A DNA stretch of 64,000 bases, taken from positions 806,001 to 870,000 of the forward strand of contig JAQSEB010000203.1 of assembly GCA_030063045.1 (NCBI GenBank), written 5' to 3'. The stretch is from Pratylenchus scribneri (Eukaryota; Nematoda; Chromadorea; Rhabditida; Pratylenchidae). Below are positions 12,601 to 24,600 of the stretch, piece after piece. Position 1 is the first letter of the stretch; every line of letters begins with the position of its first letter. The notes beneath the pieces were generated by a model. It was not told where the DNA came from and ran no database searches. It worked only from the letters and a program-made list of their open reading frames with translations. Made by a program: the position numbers and the translations under genes.

Positions 12601-15600
12601 TCAAAGAAGATAAAGCCAAAGCTGAAGCTCAAACCATTCCTGAACAGAAAGTTGAAGAATCTGCTCAGATGAAACCAGAACCTGCATCAAAACCATCCGA
12701 TGTTGAAATGGCAAAGAAGAAAGCTGAAGATGAGAAGAAGAAGGCTGACGAATTAGCAGCAAAGAAGAAGATGGATGATGAGAAGAAGAAGGCTGACGAG
12801 TTGGCTACAAAGAAGAAGATGGAAGATGAGAAGAAGAAGGCGGAAGATGAAAAGAAAAAGGTGAGTAATAATAGCTAAAATAATATTATTATTACAATAA
12901 GAAAGGGGAAAAAGGACCATACATTATAGTAGCAAAAATATAGTTAAATCAATCAAAAACCTTTATTTATTATAGGCGGATGAATTAGCCAAGAAGAAAG
13001 CTGAGGATGAGAAGAAGAAGGCAGAAGAATTAGCTAAGAAGAAGGCTGATGATGATAAGAAGAAGGCCGAGGAATTGGCCAAAAAGAAACAAGCTGAACA
13101 ACAGAAAGTGCCACCAGCCGAAGTTCAAGCAGTACTTCCGGATCAAAAAATAGCCGAACCAATTCAAATGAAACCAGAACCGGCTCCAAAGCCAGATGAT
13201 GCTCAATTGGCGAAGAAGAAGAAACGAACTGTCTCAGACATCAAAGAAGATAAAGCCAAGGCTGAAGCTCAAACCGTTCCTGAACAGAAAGTTGAAGAAT
13301 CTGCTCAGATGAAACCAGAATCTGCACCAAAACCATCCGATGTTGAAATGGCAAAGAAGAAAGCTGAAAATGAGAAGAAGAAGGCTGACGAATTGGCCAA
13401 AAAGAAACAAGCTGAACAACAGAAAGTGCCACCAGCCGAAGTTCAAGCAGTACTTCCGGATCAAAAAATAGCCGAACCAACTCAAATGAAACCAGAACCG
13501 GCTCCAAAGCCAGATGATGCTCAATTGGCGAAGAAGAAGAAACGAACTGTCTCAGACATCAAAGAAGATAAAGCCAAAGCTGAAGCTCAAACCATTCCTG
13601 AACAGAAAGTTGAAGAATCTGCTCAGATGAAACCAGAACCTGCATCAAAACCATCCGATGTTGAAATGGCAAAGAAGAAAGCTGAAGATGAGAAGAAGAA
13701 GGCTGACGAATTAGCAGCAAAGAAGAAGATGGATGATGAGAAGAAGAAGGCTGACGAGTTGGCAGCAAAGAAGAAGATGGAAGATGAGAAGAAGAAGGCG
13801 GAAGATGAAAAGAAAAAGGTGAGCAATAAAAGCTAAAATAATATTATTATTACAATAAGAAAGGGGAAAAAAGACCGTACATTATAGTAGCAAAAATAGT
13901 TAAATCAATCAAAAACCTTTATTTATTATAGGCGGATGAATTAGCCAAGAAGAAAGATGATGATGATAAGAAGAAGGCCGAGGAATTGGCCAAAAAGAAA
14001 CAAGCTGAACAACAGAAAGTGCCACCAGCCGAAGTTCAAGCAGTACTTCCGGATCAAAAAATAGCCGAACCAACTCAAATGAAACCAGAACCGGCTCCAA
14101 AGCCAGATGATGCTCAATTGGCGAAGAAGAAGAAACGAACTGTCTCAGACATCAAAGAAGATAAAGCCAAGGCTGAAGCTCAAACCGTTCCTGAACAGAA
14201 AATTGAAGAAACTGCTCAGATGAAACCAGAACCTGCACCAAAACCATCCGATGTTGAGATGACAAAGAAGAAAGCTGAAGATGAGAAGAAGAAGGCTGAC
14301 GAATTAACAGCAAAGAAGAAGATGGATGATGAGAAGAAGAAGGCTGACGAGTTGGCAGCAAAGAAGAAGATGGAAGATGAGAAGAAGAAGGCGGAAGATG
14401 AAAAGAAAAAGGTGAGTAATAATAGCTAAAATAATATTATTATTACAATAAGAAAGGGGAAAAAGGACCGTACATTATAGTAGCAAAAATATAGTTAAAT
14501 CAATCAAAAACCTTTATTTATTATAGGCGGATGAATTAGCCAAGAAGAAAGCTGAGGATGAGAAGAAGAAGGCAGAAGAATTAGCTAAGAAGAAGGCTGA
14601 TGATGATAAGAAGAAGGCCGAGGAATTGGCCAAAAAGAAACAAGCTGAACAACAGAAAGTGCCACCAGCCGAAGTTCAAGCAGTACTTCCGGATCAAAAA
14701 ATAGCCGAACCAACTCAAATGAAACCAGAACCGGCTCCAAAGCCAGATGATGCTCAATTGGCGAAGAAGAAGAAACGAACTGTCTCAGACATCAAAGAAG
14801 ATAAAGCCAAGGCTGAAGCTCAAACCGTTCCTGAACAGAAAATTGAGGAAACTTCTCAGATCAAACCAGAACCTGCACCAAAACCATCCGATGTTGAGAT
14901 GACAAAGAAGAAAGCTGAAGATGAGAAGAAGAAGGCTGACGAATTAACAGCAAAGAAGAAGATGGAAGATGAGAAGAAGAAGGCGGAAGATGAAAAGAAG
15001 AAGGCCGAGGAATTGGCCAAAAAGAAACAAGCTGAACAACAGAAAGTGCCACCAGCCGAAGTTCAAGCAGTACTTCCGGATCAAAAAATAGCCGAACCAA
15101 CTCAAATGAAACCAGAACCGGCTCCAAAGCCAGATGATGCTCAATTGGCGAAGAAGAAGAAACGAACTGTCTCAGACATCAAAGAAGATAAAGCCAAGGC
15201 TGAAGCTCAACCAACAGAAGTACAAACCTTACTCCCAGATCAGAAAATTCAGCAAGAACAAAATAAAACGTCCGATCTAATTACGGATGAAAAACAAAAA
15301 CCAATATCATTACAAAAGAAAAAGATTGCCGAAGAACAAGAAAAAGCCAAAAAACTGGCTGATGAAAAGAAGCGAAAAGAAGAGGAAGAAATGAAGAAAC
15401 GAGCTGACGAAGCAAAGAAAAGACGAGATGAATCTTTGGCCAAAAAGAAAGCATTGGAAGATGAAAAGAAAAAAGCAGCTGGAGACAAAGGAGAACCGGA
15501 AAAAAAATCTCTTCAAGAAAAGGACATTGAGGAGGAAGAGCGGAGAAGAAAAGAACGAGATGATGTTTTGAAGAAGAGAAGAGAGGCCGACGATAAAGCC

Positions 15601-18600
15601 AAAGCAGAGGCAGATGAAGCCAAAAAGGTTAGTTTCTTTACTATGATTTGTAAATTATTTATTTAGTCGAAAGATTTCAAAAAATTAATAATTTGAAAAG
15701 GTCAAATTTTAATGGAAAGAAATATTTAAACTTTATATATTGCAGTACTACATAATAAAATTTCCAAAAATATAGACATCGTATATTTTTAAATTTTTAA
15801 AAATAATATATGTAAATATATATTATGTAGGTTAAAATAAGATACCTACCTTATTGTGTTTAAGATTAATGTAATACATTTTATTTATTAAAAATTGCAC
15901 ATTGTAATTATAAATTATACAATATTCTTATAGTTAATTAATAGATAGCGGATTTACATTTTTTTGAAATATTTTTTCTAATGAAAACAGATCATATTTT
16001 TGTGAAGAAATTTTTTGATTTGAAGCAATTTTTGTCATTTTTTAATATATTTCAATATTGTGAAACTTTATTAATATTTTATCACTCTGTCAACATTTTA
16101 AAGATTTTTCATAATTTTAAAAGGTATTTTTTGAGGAAGAAATTTTTGGGAAAATTTTTTGAGGCAAAAATTTTTTTTGAAAAAATTAAAGAACTTTTGG
16201 AAAAAAGATAACCTCTATAAATAAGCCTTTTTGATGAAAAATATTTTTTTGGTAAAAAAATGATTTTTCTGAATATAAAAATTTTTTGGACTTATTTCCA
16301 ATATTTTTTTTAAATATTTCGCGATTTTAAAAAATGTAAATTCTCTCTCTATTAATTAATAATTGTCCAATAAAAGCTTGAATTTACCTCGCAGTTTTTC
16401 ATTCGAACAGTGAAAATGAACACAATCAATCAATTCTTGTGACGCCAAAAAATAAATAATTTTGACTTTTGACATTATATTTGGTCGTTAATGAAAACCA
16501 ATAAGGAATATTTACTATTATTATTACAGTGGTCGAAATTAGGAGAAAACCAATTTATTGAAATATTTGTGGATATTGTATGGGATGGGAATATGAATGA
16601 ATATGGAAATTTACGAAAAAAATCAATATTATAAGAAAATAGGATAAAATGTCAAATGGGAATAAAATGTTATTTTTAATATTTCAAATGATCCTATTTC
16701 GACCACATTTGATTATCTTTTTTTTTCATTCAGCATATAAAAGAAAAAATCTTCATAGTAAATAGTAAAATTTCTTATTTCAGACAATGGATGAAATGGC
16801 AAGACGACGTGAGGAAGCCAAAAAGAAAAAAGAGGAGGATGAAAAACGATTAAAAGAAGAATCTCTTTTGAAAGCAAAAGAATCGGATGAAGAAAAAGCT
16901 CGAAAAGCATTGGAGGCAAAGAAGGATGCCGATGAGGCATTGAAGAAAGCAATGGAAGAACAAGAGAAGGTGGACACAACAGTGAAAAAATTCAAATTGG
17001 ATGAAGAAAAGCCGCCTCAAACCAAAAAGGCATCAATTGATAAAAGCAAAGAAAAAATTGCCGAAGAACCGAGCAAAAAATTAACAGTGAAAAAACCAGA
17101 CGATAAGAAAGTCGAGGAAACAGCAACGAAATCGCCAGTTGAAGAAAAACAAATAAAATTGGAATTACCGAAAACCAAAAAAGCTGGCGAAAAACCATCT
17201 TTTGAAGAAGAAAAAACAGAAAAATTAAAACAAGGAAAGAAAGGCATCCGATCAGAAGATGAAAAGAAAGCTGAAGAAGATGAAGCTAAGGCCAAAATGG
17301 ATGAATTGGTTCGAAAACGCAAAGAGAAGGCTTTAGCCAAAGAAGAAGAGGAACGGAAACGAAAGGAGGATGAAGCCGCGCAACGCCGAAAATCGATTGA
17401 AGATAAGCGATTAGCTGAACAAAAAGCCAAAGAAGAAGCGGATGCAGCTATGAAAAAGGCCAAAGATGGACAAGAGAAAGTGGATACTACAGTGAAGAAA
17501 TTCCAATTAGATGAAGAGAAACCGCCAACCACAAAGAAACCATCAATCGATAAAGGCAAAGGAGACGAACTAGGTAAGAAAATTCATTAAATTTCAATAT
17601 TTTTGCACAATTTGCTTAACAAAATTATTTGTAAAAATAATTACAAATATAATTTTAGAAGCATTTGTTGATGATGGCATGAAGAAAAAGAAAAGAACGG
17701 TCTCGGATATTAAAGAAAATAAAGAAAAGACTGGAAAGCTGCCAACCGAAGTCCAAATTCCCGACCAGAAAATTGAAGAAACTGCTCAGATGAAACCAGA
17801 ACCTGCACCAAAACCATCCGATGTTGAAATGGCAAAGAAGAAAGCTGAAGATGAGAAGAAGAAGGCTGACGAATTAGCAGCAAAGAAGAAGATGGATGAT
17901 GAGAAGAAGAAGGCTGACGAATTAGCAGCAAAGAAGAAGATGGATGATGAGAAGAAGAAGGCTGACGAATTAGCAGCAAAGAAGAAGATGGAAGATGAGA
18001 AGAAGAAGGCGGAAGATGATAAGAAAAAGGCCGATGATGATAAGAAGAAGGCTGAGGATGAGAAGAAGAAAACAGATGAATTGATAAAGAAGAAAATGGA
18101 AGATGAGAAGAAAAAGGCTGATGAATTAACAAAGAAGAAAATGGAAGATGAGAAGAAGAAGGCTGACGAGTTGGCAGCAAAGAAGAAGATGGAAGATGAG
18201 AAGAAGAAGGCTGACGAGTTGGCAGCAAAGAAGAAAATGGAAGATGAGAAGAAGAAGGCGGAAGATGATAAGAAAAAGGCCGATGATGATAAGAAGAAGG
18301 CTGAGGATGAGAAGAAGAAAACAGATGAATTGATAAAGAAGAAAATGGAAGATGAGAAGAAAAAGGCTGATGAATTAACAAAGAAGAAAATGGAAGATGA
18401 GAAGAAGAAAATGGAAGATGTGAAGAAAAAGGCCGATGATGATAAGAAGAAGGCTGAGGATGAGAAGAAGAAAACAGATGAATTGACAAAGAAGAAGGCG
18501 GATGATGAGAAGAAAAAGGCTGATGAATTAGCAAAGAAAAAGGCCGAAGACGATAAAAAACATGGAAAAGATAAATTATCCGTGAAAGACGAAAAAATCA

Positions 18601-21600
18601 AAGAAATCTCGCACGATTTTGACATGAACCCTGCAGCAAAATTGACAAATATTCCATTTAATTTGACATTGTTTGAAGGAGCATTTGACCGAGATGCCTT
18701 CTGCGAAATCAATTCGAATATTCGTGAGAAGAAAATGAAAACCGATAAAATTGGAATTGGTGTCTCATTCAACAAGGATATGAAAATAAACGAAGTCGAT
18801 TTGGAAGAGGAATTTATGCATTTCAATGAGGAAGAATTCTCTGAAGCGAGAATAATTGAGCCAGATTTGGATGCAACCAAAGCTGATGTTGGAATATTGC
18901 CTCCTATGGGAGAGGAAGGAGTGGAAACAAGAAGATCGAAAAAGAAGACAGTACGCAGACGAAAACACGATTCATTGGATGTGATGAGACCCGAAGGCGG
19001 TCAACAATTGGATATGGATGTTCAACGAGACAAGAGTCCAATGGGTGAGTTTAATTTAATGACAAAATGAATTGCTGCAAATTAATTATTATTTTGGAAT
19101 TAAAATATGGAAAATAGTAATGTTTAGTGCCAATCCATAATATGATTTGTTCAGAATCGGTAAAATATAAATTTTTCTCGGCATTTTTAAATTATTTCTA
19201 CAAATAATTTAGAAACAAAAATTAATTTATGAAAATTTCTAATTTTTCATTTAAATGTTATATGAAATATTAATTTATCAAAGAAATCATTTTAGATATA
19301 TTTGTTTGATGCCAAAAAAGCCAAAAATATTTTCAAATAAAAATTAAAATACAATTTTTCTATATTTTTCCAAAATTTTCCAAAATTAATTTTTCAAAAT
19401 TTCCGAAATTTTCTATATTCATTTTTTCAGGCACCCAATATTTGTACGTGTTCATTGACATTGAAGCTGGAGAGGAGTCTTCAAGCACGGAGGGAATCAT
19501 TAAAATGGAAGAGATTGAATATGCAGAAAGTGAATCATCAGTTTTGTTACCCGAAATTGAAGATGGCGAACGAATGGACTTGGATGTTCGTTTCGAGGAG
19601 ATGAAACAAGATGAAGGAGTGGAAGCCAAATTTCCATTGTCACCAACTATTCAGGTTGGTTTAGAAAAATTAATAAAATAGATTCAATTAATTTAACAAA
19701 AGATAAAAAAAAAGAAATTAACTTCAAAAATTCTAGAATATCGAGGAAATGGTTCGATTGGAAAAGTTGAAGAAACAAATGAAGGATAAAGAAGAACCGA
19801 AAAAAGATGAATTGCCACCTCCACCTCCTATTGAAACAACCGAAACTGTGCCAGATGAGGGTAAGAGAAAATTAAAATTTATTAAATTTTACTCTAAGTC
19901 AATATAAATGTATCTTTTTTTAATGAAAATCGATATTTAATTCCTCCTATTATGTCTAGCGCAAAATAAGGAGGGATTCTTTTTTTCATAAATTGTCCTA
20001 GGGCCTCCGGAAATTAAAATTTTTTGATCATTTTTTTTGAAAAATATCACAAATAATCGTTGAAAATTTTTGGCCTAAACTTTTGATTAATTTTCACTGA
20101 AAAGCCCAAAAATTACATATAATTATTTTTCCATTAAAAAATCATTTATATGTATATAAAAAAATGAGGGGGGTTGACAAATCCTAAAAATTTTGTATCA
20201 AAAAATCAATATGTTTTGCGCGAATTTTTGCCTCATCAACATTTCCTCCTCTATTCACTTTTTTCGTATGTGCAAACAAACAGAAACTCGGGGAACGAAA
20301 GAAGAGACATAGGCCAGGAGGATGTGGGGGAGAAGGGGGGAGGGGATATGTGACTTAAAGAATCAAGAAGCTGGTGGATAATAAAGCGCTTCTTGGGCCC
20401 CAATATCCTCTTTCCCTTCTTTCCATTCCTATTTTTTGGGCGCGATACCGCCGCTTTTTTCTCCTTGCCTCTTTTGCTTGTCTTCAATTCGAACTTGAGT
20501 GAAAAGCCATGTTTTTTTGTCGCATTCTAAAATCAGTTTGAATGCGAAAAGCAAGCAAAAAGGCAGCAGCAGCTGATTAGGAAATTAGAGGAGTAGGATG
20601 AAAATGTGCAGGATGATGAACCTTTTTTCAACGTTCTTAAAAACAATCCCACAAATTCCTAGCAAATCTATTCGATTTAAATTTTACTCCCCTATTTAAT
20701 CATTTCAGAAACGCTGATCGCTGAGGAGGCAGCCGGTTTGTTAAAATTTCAAAAAAAAAAAAATTATAAATATTTTTGATCAATTTTCGGAACAATATTT
20801 TAGATCAATTCTAAATAGCAAAAGATTTTCATTGTTAAATAAAATAAAAAATATATTGATCGATAAATAAATGTAATAAAAAGCCTCAAATTTGGCAAAT
20901 CAAAATAAATTTAATTAAAAAATTTTCAGGTCAATAAAATTGAATTAAATATTTAAAATAATTAAATTTAAATTAATTAAATTATTAAAATTAATTTTTT
21001 TCATCGTCTTCTACACGTTTAACTGCCTTTAATTAACTATTAACTTTGAATGCTGTGATCACATTTTATTAACATTAATCCCAGAAATGGCGGTTCTTCT
21101 CAATTTAATTGTAAAATTTTTCAGGAATAATCAGGGAATTTTTTGTAGAAAATAAAAAAATTGAATAAAAAATATTTTTTTTAATTTTAGAAACATCGAC
21201 GCCAAAAAAGGATGGAAAACGGACAGAGGCGGAGAAGAAGCCGGTCAATAATGAGACATCAATAAATGTTAAATTGGAAAAGGCAATGGAACGCAATGGA
21301 GCACAAATTGTGGTAGAGTTTCAACCAAATAAACAGGAATTAAATTTGAATCGAGGAAATTTAATCAAAAAATATTTGGAGCATGCAAATGTAGGAAATT
21401 ATGCATATGAAAGTGTTTATAAAACATGCAAAGAGACGGAAATGAGAAGAAATGAAAGCAAAAAATTGAAGAAAGAAATGTCGCGAGAATTTATTGGAAG
21501 TGAAGACGAAGAAAATGAAGAATGGCGGAAGCAAATGGAGAGAATTGAAGTTTTAAGGAAGAGAGATGCAATAGAAGAAAAGGGGAAAAATGATGAATCG

Positions 21601-24600
21601 AAGAAATTTGGATTGGGAAAGAAGAGCAAAAAGAAAATTGAAAGAGGTTTAGAAGAGGATGGAGATGAATTAATTAGAGGTAAAGAAGGAAAGGAAGAGA
21701 AGACATTTGATGAAGAAGGCAAATCAGGATATAAAGCCAAAATATCCAAGAAATCAGAGAAGAAAGAAGAAGATGAAGCTAAAATTCCAATGACTCGAGT
21801 GGAAGAGAAGGCATTTGATGAAGAAGGCAAATCGAGATTAAAGACTAAAATTCAGAAGAAATCAGGCAAAAAAGATGATGAACAGATTCATCGGAAGGAA
21901 AAGAAGACATTTGATGAAGAAAATAAATCCGAATTCAAAGCCAAAATAACGAAGAAATCAAGCAGAGAAGATGATGAAAAGATTCATGGGAAGGAAGTGA
22001 AGATATTTGACGAAGAAAACAAATCAGAATTCAAAGCTACAAAGAATTCAAGTAAAGAAAATGAAATCCAAATACCTGGAAGGGAAGAGAAGACATTTGA
22101 CGAAGAAGGAACATCAGGATTTAAAGCCGCAATTCCAAGGAGCTCACCCAAAGAAGATGATGAATCGATGGCTGAAAATGATGAGAAGAGATTTGAAGAA
22201 GAGGGCAAATCAGAAATAAAAGCCAAAATAACGAAGAAAACAGCAGGCAAGAAAGAAGAGGATGAAACTCAAATTCAAATGCCAGAAATAAAAGAGAGTG
22301 CTCATGGAAAAGGAATATCTGAATCGAAAGCCAAAATTCTAAAGAAATCGGGAAAAGAAGATCAAGATAAAATGCCAAGGAAGAAAGAGATTCCATTTGA
22401 TGAAAAATCCAAGGTACCGAAGAAATCCGTTAAAGAAGATGAAGAGAAGATGCCTGGAGGGGAAGAGAAGACTTTTGATAAAGATTTTCAATCAGGATTT
22501 AAGGCCAAAATTCCGAAGAAATCAGATAAAGAAGATAAAGATCAGATGCCTGTGAAGGAAGAGAAAACATTTGAAGAAGAAGGCAAATCAGAATTGAAGG
22601 CTAAAATTCCAAAGAAATTAACCAAAGAAAATGATGAACTGATTCAAGGGAAGGAAGATAAGACATTTGATGAAGAAGACAAATCAGAATTCAAAGCTAA
22701 AATTCCCATAAAATCAATCAAAGAAGATGAAAACCTAATGCCAGGAAAGTCAGAAAAGACTTTTGATGAAGAATGCAAATCAGGATTCAAGTCTAAAATA
22801 ATGAAGAAACCGAGTAAAGAAGACGAAAGCCAAATTCCTGGGAAAGAAGAGAAGACCTTTGATGTGGAAGAAAAATCTGGATTCAAGGCCAAAATTCTAA
22901 AGAAATCAAGCAAAGAAAATGAAGCAAAGATGCCCGAGAAAGCTGGGAAGGAAGAGAAGGCATTTGATGAGGAGGTAAAATCAGGATTCAAAGCAAAAAT
23001 TTCAAAGAAATCTGGCAAGGAAGAAGAAGATGAAACTCAAATGCCAAGGAAGGAAAAGATAACATTTGATGAAAAAAGCAAATTCGGATTCAAGGCCAAA
23101 ATTCCAAATAGATCAACCAAAAAAGATGAAAGCCAAATGCCTAAGAAGGAAGAGAAAACCTTTGATGAAGAGGGCAAATCAGGATACAAAGCCAAAATTC
23201 CAAAGAAAACTGACAAGGATGAAAAAGATGAAAGCCAATTGCCGGGAAAGGAAGAGAAGACACTCGATGAAGAAGGAAAAACTGCATTCAAGGCCAAAAT
23301 TTCAAAGAAATCTGGAAAAAATGAAAAAGATGAAACCAAATTGCCAGGAAAGGAAGAGAAGAAATTCGATGAAGAGAGCAAATCCGGACTTAAGGCCAAA
23401 ATAATGAGGAAATCAGGGAAGAAAGAAGAAGATGAAACTAAAATTTCAATGTCTGGAAATGAAGTGAAGGCATTAGATGAAGAGGGCAAATCCGGATTCA
23501 AAGCAAAAATAATAAAGAAGACTGGCAATGAAGAAGAAGATGTAACTCAAATGCCAGGAAAGGAAGAGAAGACATTTGACGAAGAAGTCAAATCCGGATG
23601 CAAGGCTAAAATTCCGAAGAAATCAGGCAAAGAAAATGAGAGCGAAAACTCAGGAAGAGATGAAGAAATTTTTGACGAAGAGTGCTCGGGATTTAAGGTC
23701 AAAATTCCAAAGAAAACTCGTAAAGAAGAAGAAGATGAAATACAACTGCCAGGAAAGGAAGAGAAGACATTTGATGAAGAGAGTAAATCTGGATTTAAGG
23801 CCAAAATAATGAGGAAAGCAAGCAAAGAAGATGATGACAAAATGCCAGGGAATGAAGAGAAGACATTTGATGAAGAAGGAAAATCTGGATACCGGGCCAA
23901 AATTCCAAAGAAATTGGACAAAAGGGATGAAGACCAAATGATTGGGGAGGAAATGAAAACATTTGATGAAGATATTCAATCTGGTTTCAAGGCCAAAATT
24001 TTATATAAAACTAGCAAAGAAGACGAAGACGAAATGCCTATATCCGGGACCGGGAAGGAAGAGATGACATTTGAGGAAGAGGGGAAATCTGGATTCAAAG
24101 CCAAAATTCCAAAGAAATCAAGCAGAGAAGAAGAAATTCACTTACCAGGAAAGGAAGAGAAGACATTCGATGAAGAGGAAATAGTGAAAAAATCAGGGAA
24201 GAACGAAGAAGATGATGATGAAATTCCAAGACCAGAGAATGGAAGGAAGTCATTTGATCAAGATGGAAAATCAGGATTCAAAGCCAAAATAATGAATAAA
24301 ACTGGCAAAGAAAATGATGAAAGGATTCATGGAAAGAAAGAAAAGAATTTTGATGAAAAAGGCAAATCTGGGTTCAAAGCCAAAATAGCGAAGAAATCAG
24401 TTAAAGAAGATGATGAATCGATGCCTGGAAATGATGAGAAGATATTTGATGAAGAAGGAAAAACTGCATTCAAGGCCAAAATTTCAAAGAAATCTGGAAA
24501 AGAAGATGAAAATCAATTTCCAGGAAAGGAAGAGAAGACATTTGATGAAGAAGTCAAATCTGGATTTAAAGCCAAAATAATGAAGAAATCAGTCATGGAA

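Larger units (their letters stand above)
1..15190 (+). repeat. Array 1: tandem exon-intron repeat
   Basis: Seventeen exons and sixteen complete introns repeat in tandem with very high identity in both coding and intron sequence. The basic period is about 595-640 bp. Each exon starts GCG GAT GAA (ADEL) after ttatag and ends ..AAG before gtgagt or gttagt. All exon lengths are multiples of three and all junctions are phase 0. Introns are 113-115 bp and carry shared blocks such as aagaaaggggaaaaaggacc and agtagcaaaaatatagtt. Larger exons (for example 4199-6310) contain several core units without introns. Identity as high in introns as in exons points to recent unequal exchange or conversion. Copy number in an assembly of such an array may be unreliable. 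Confidence 0.93.

Noticed and set aside
1..15627. Array 1 as a CRISPR-like or satellite array without coding function
   Set aside because: Units are ~600 bp, keep an open frame and splice sites, and differ mainly by single substitutions.
186..15666. Each array-1 open frame as a separate small gene with its own start and stop
   Set aside because: The apparent starts are internal TTG codons and the apparent stops lie just inside introns with gtgagt or gttagt donors. Splicing joins all units in phase.
15981..16211. 76-codon Phe/Lys-rich frame in the intron after array 1
   Set aside because: AT-rich intron sequence with poly-T and poly-A runs; no fitting splice sites and no similarity to the gene.
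17786..18880. 364-codon minus-strand frame rich in Ser and Phe
   Set aside because: It is the antisense of KKK/EDE-type codons (aag, gaa, gat); no splice or start context, and it overlaps a well-supported exon.
20251..20487. 78-codon minus-strand frame in the GC-rich intron island
   Set aside because: Composition-driven; no recognisable protein. The island itself is reported as possible regulatory sequence.
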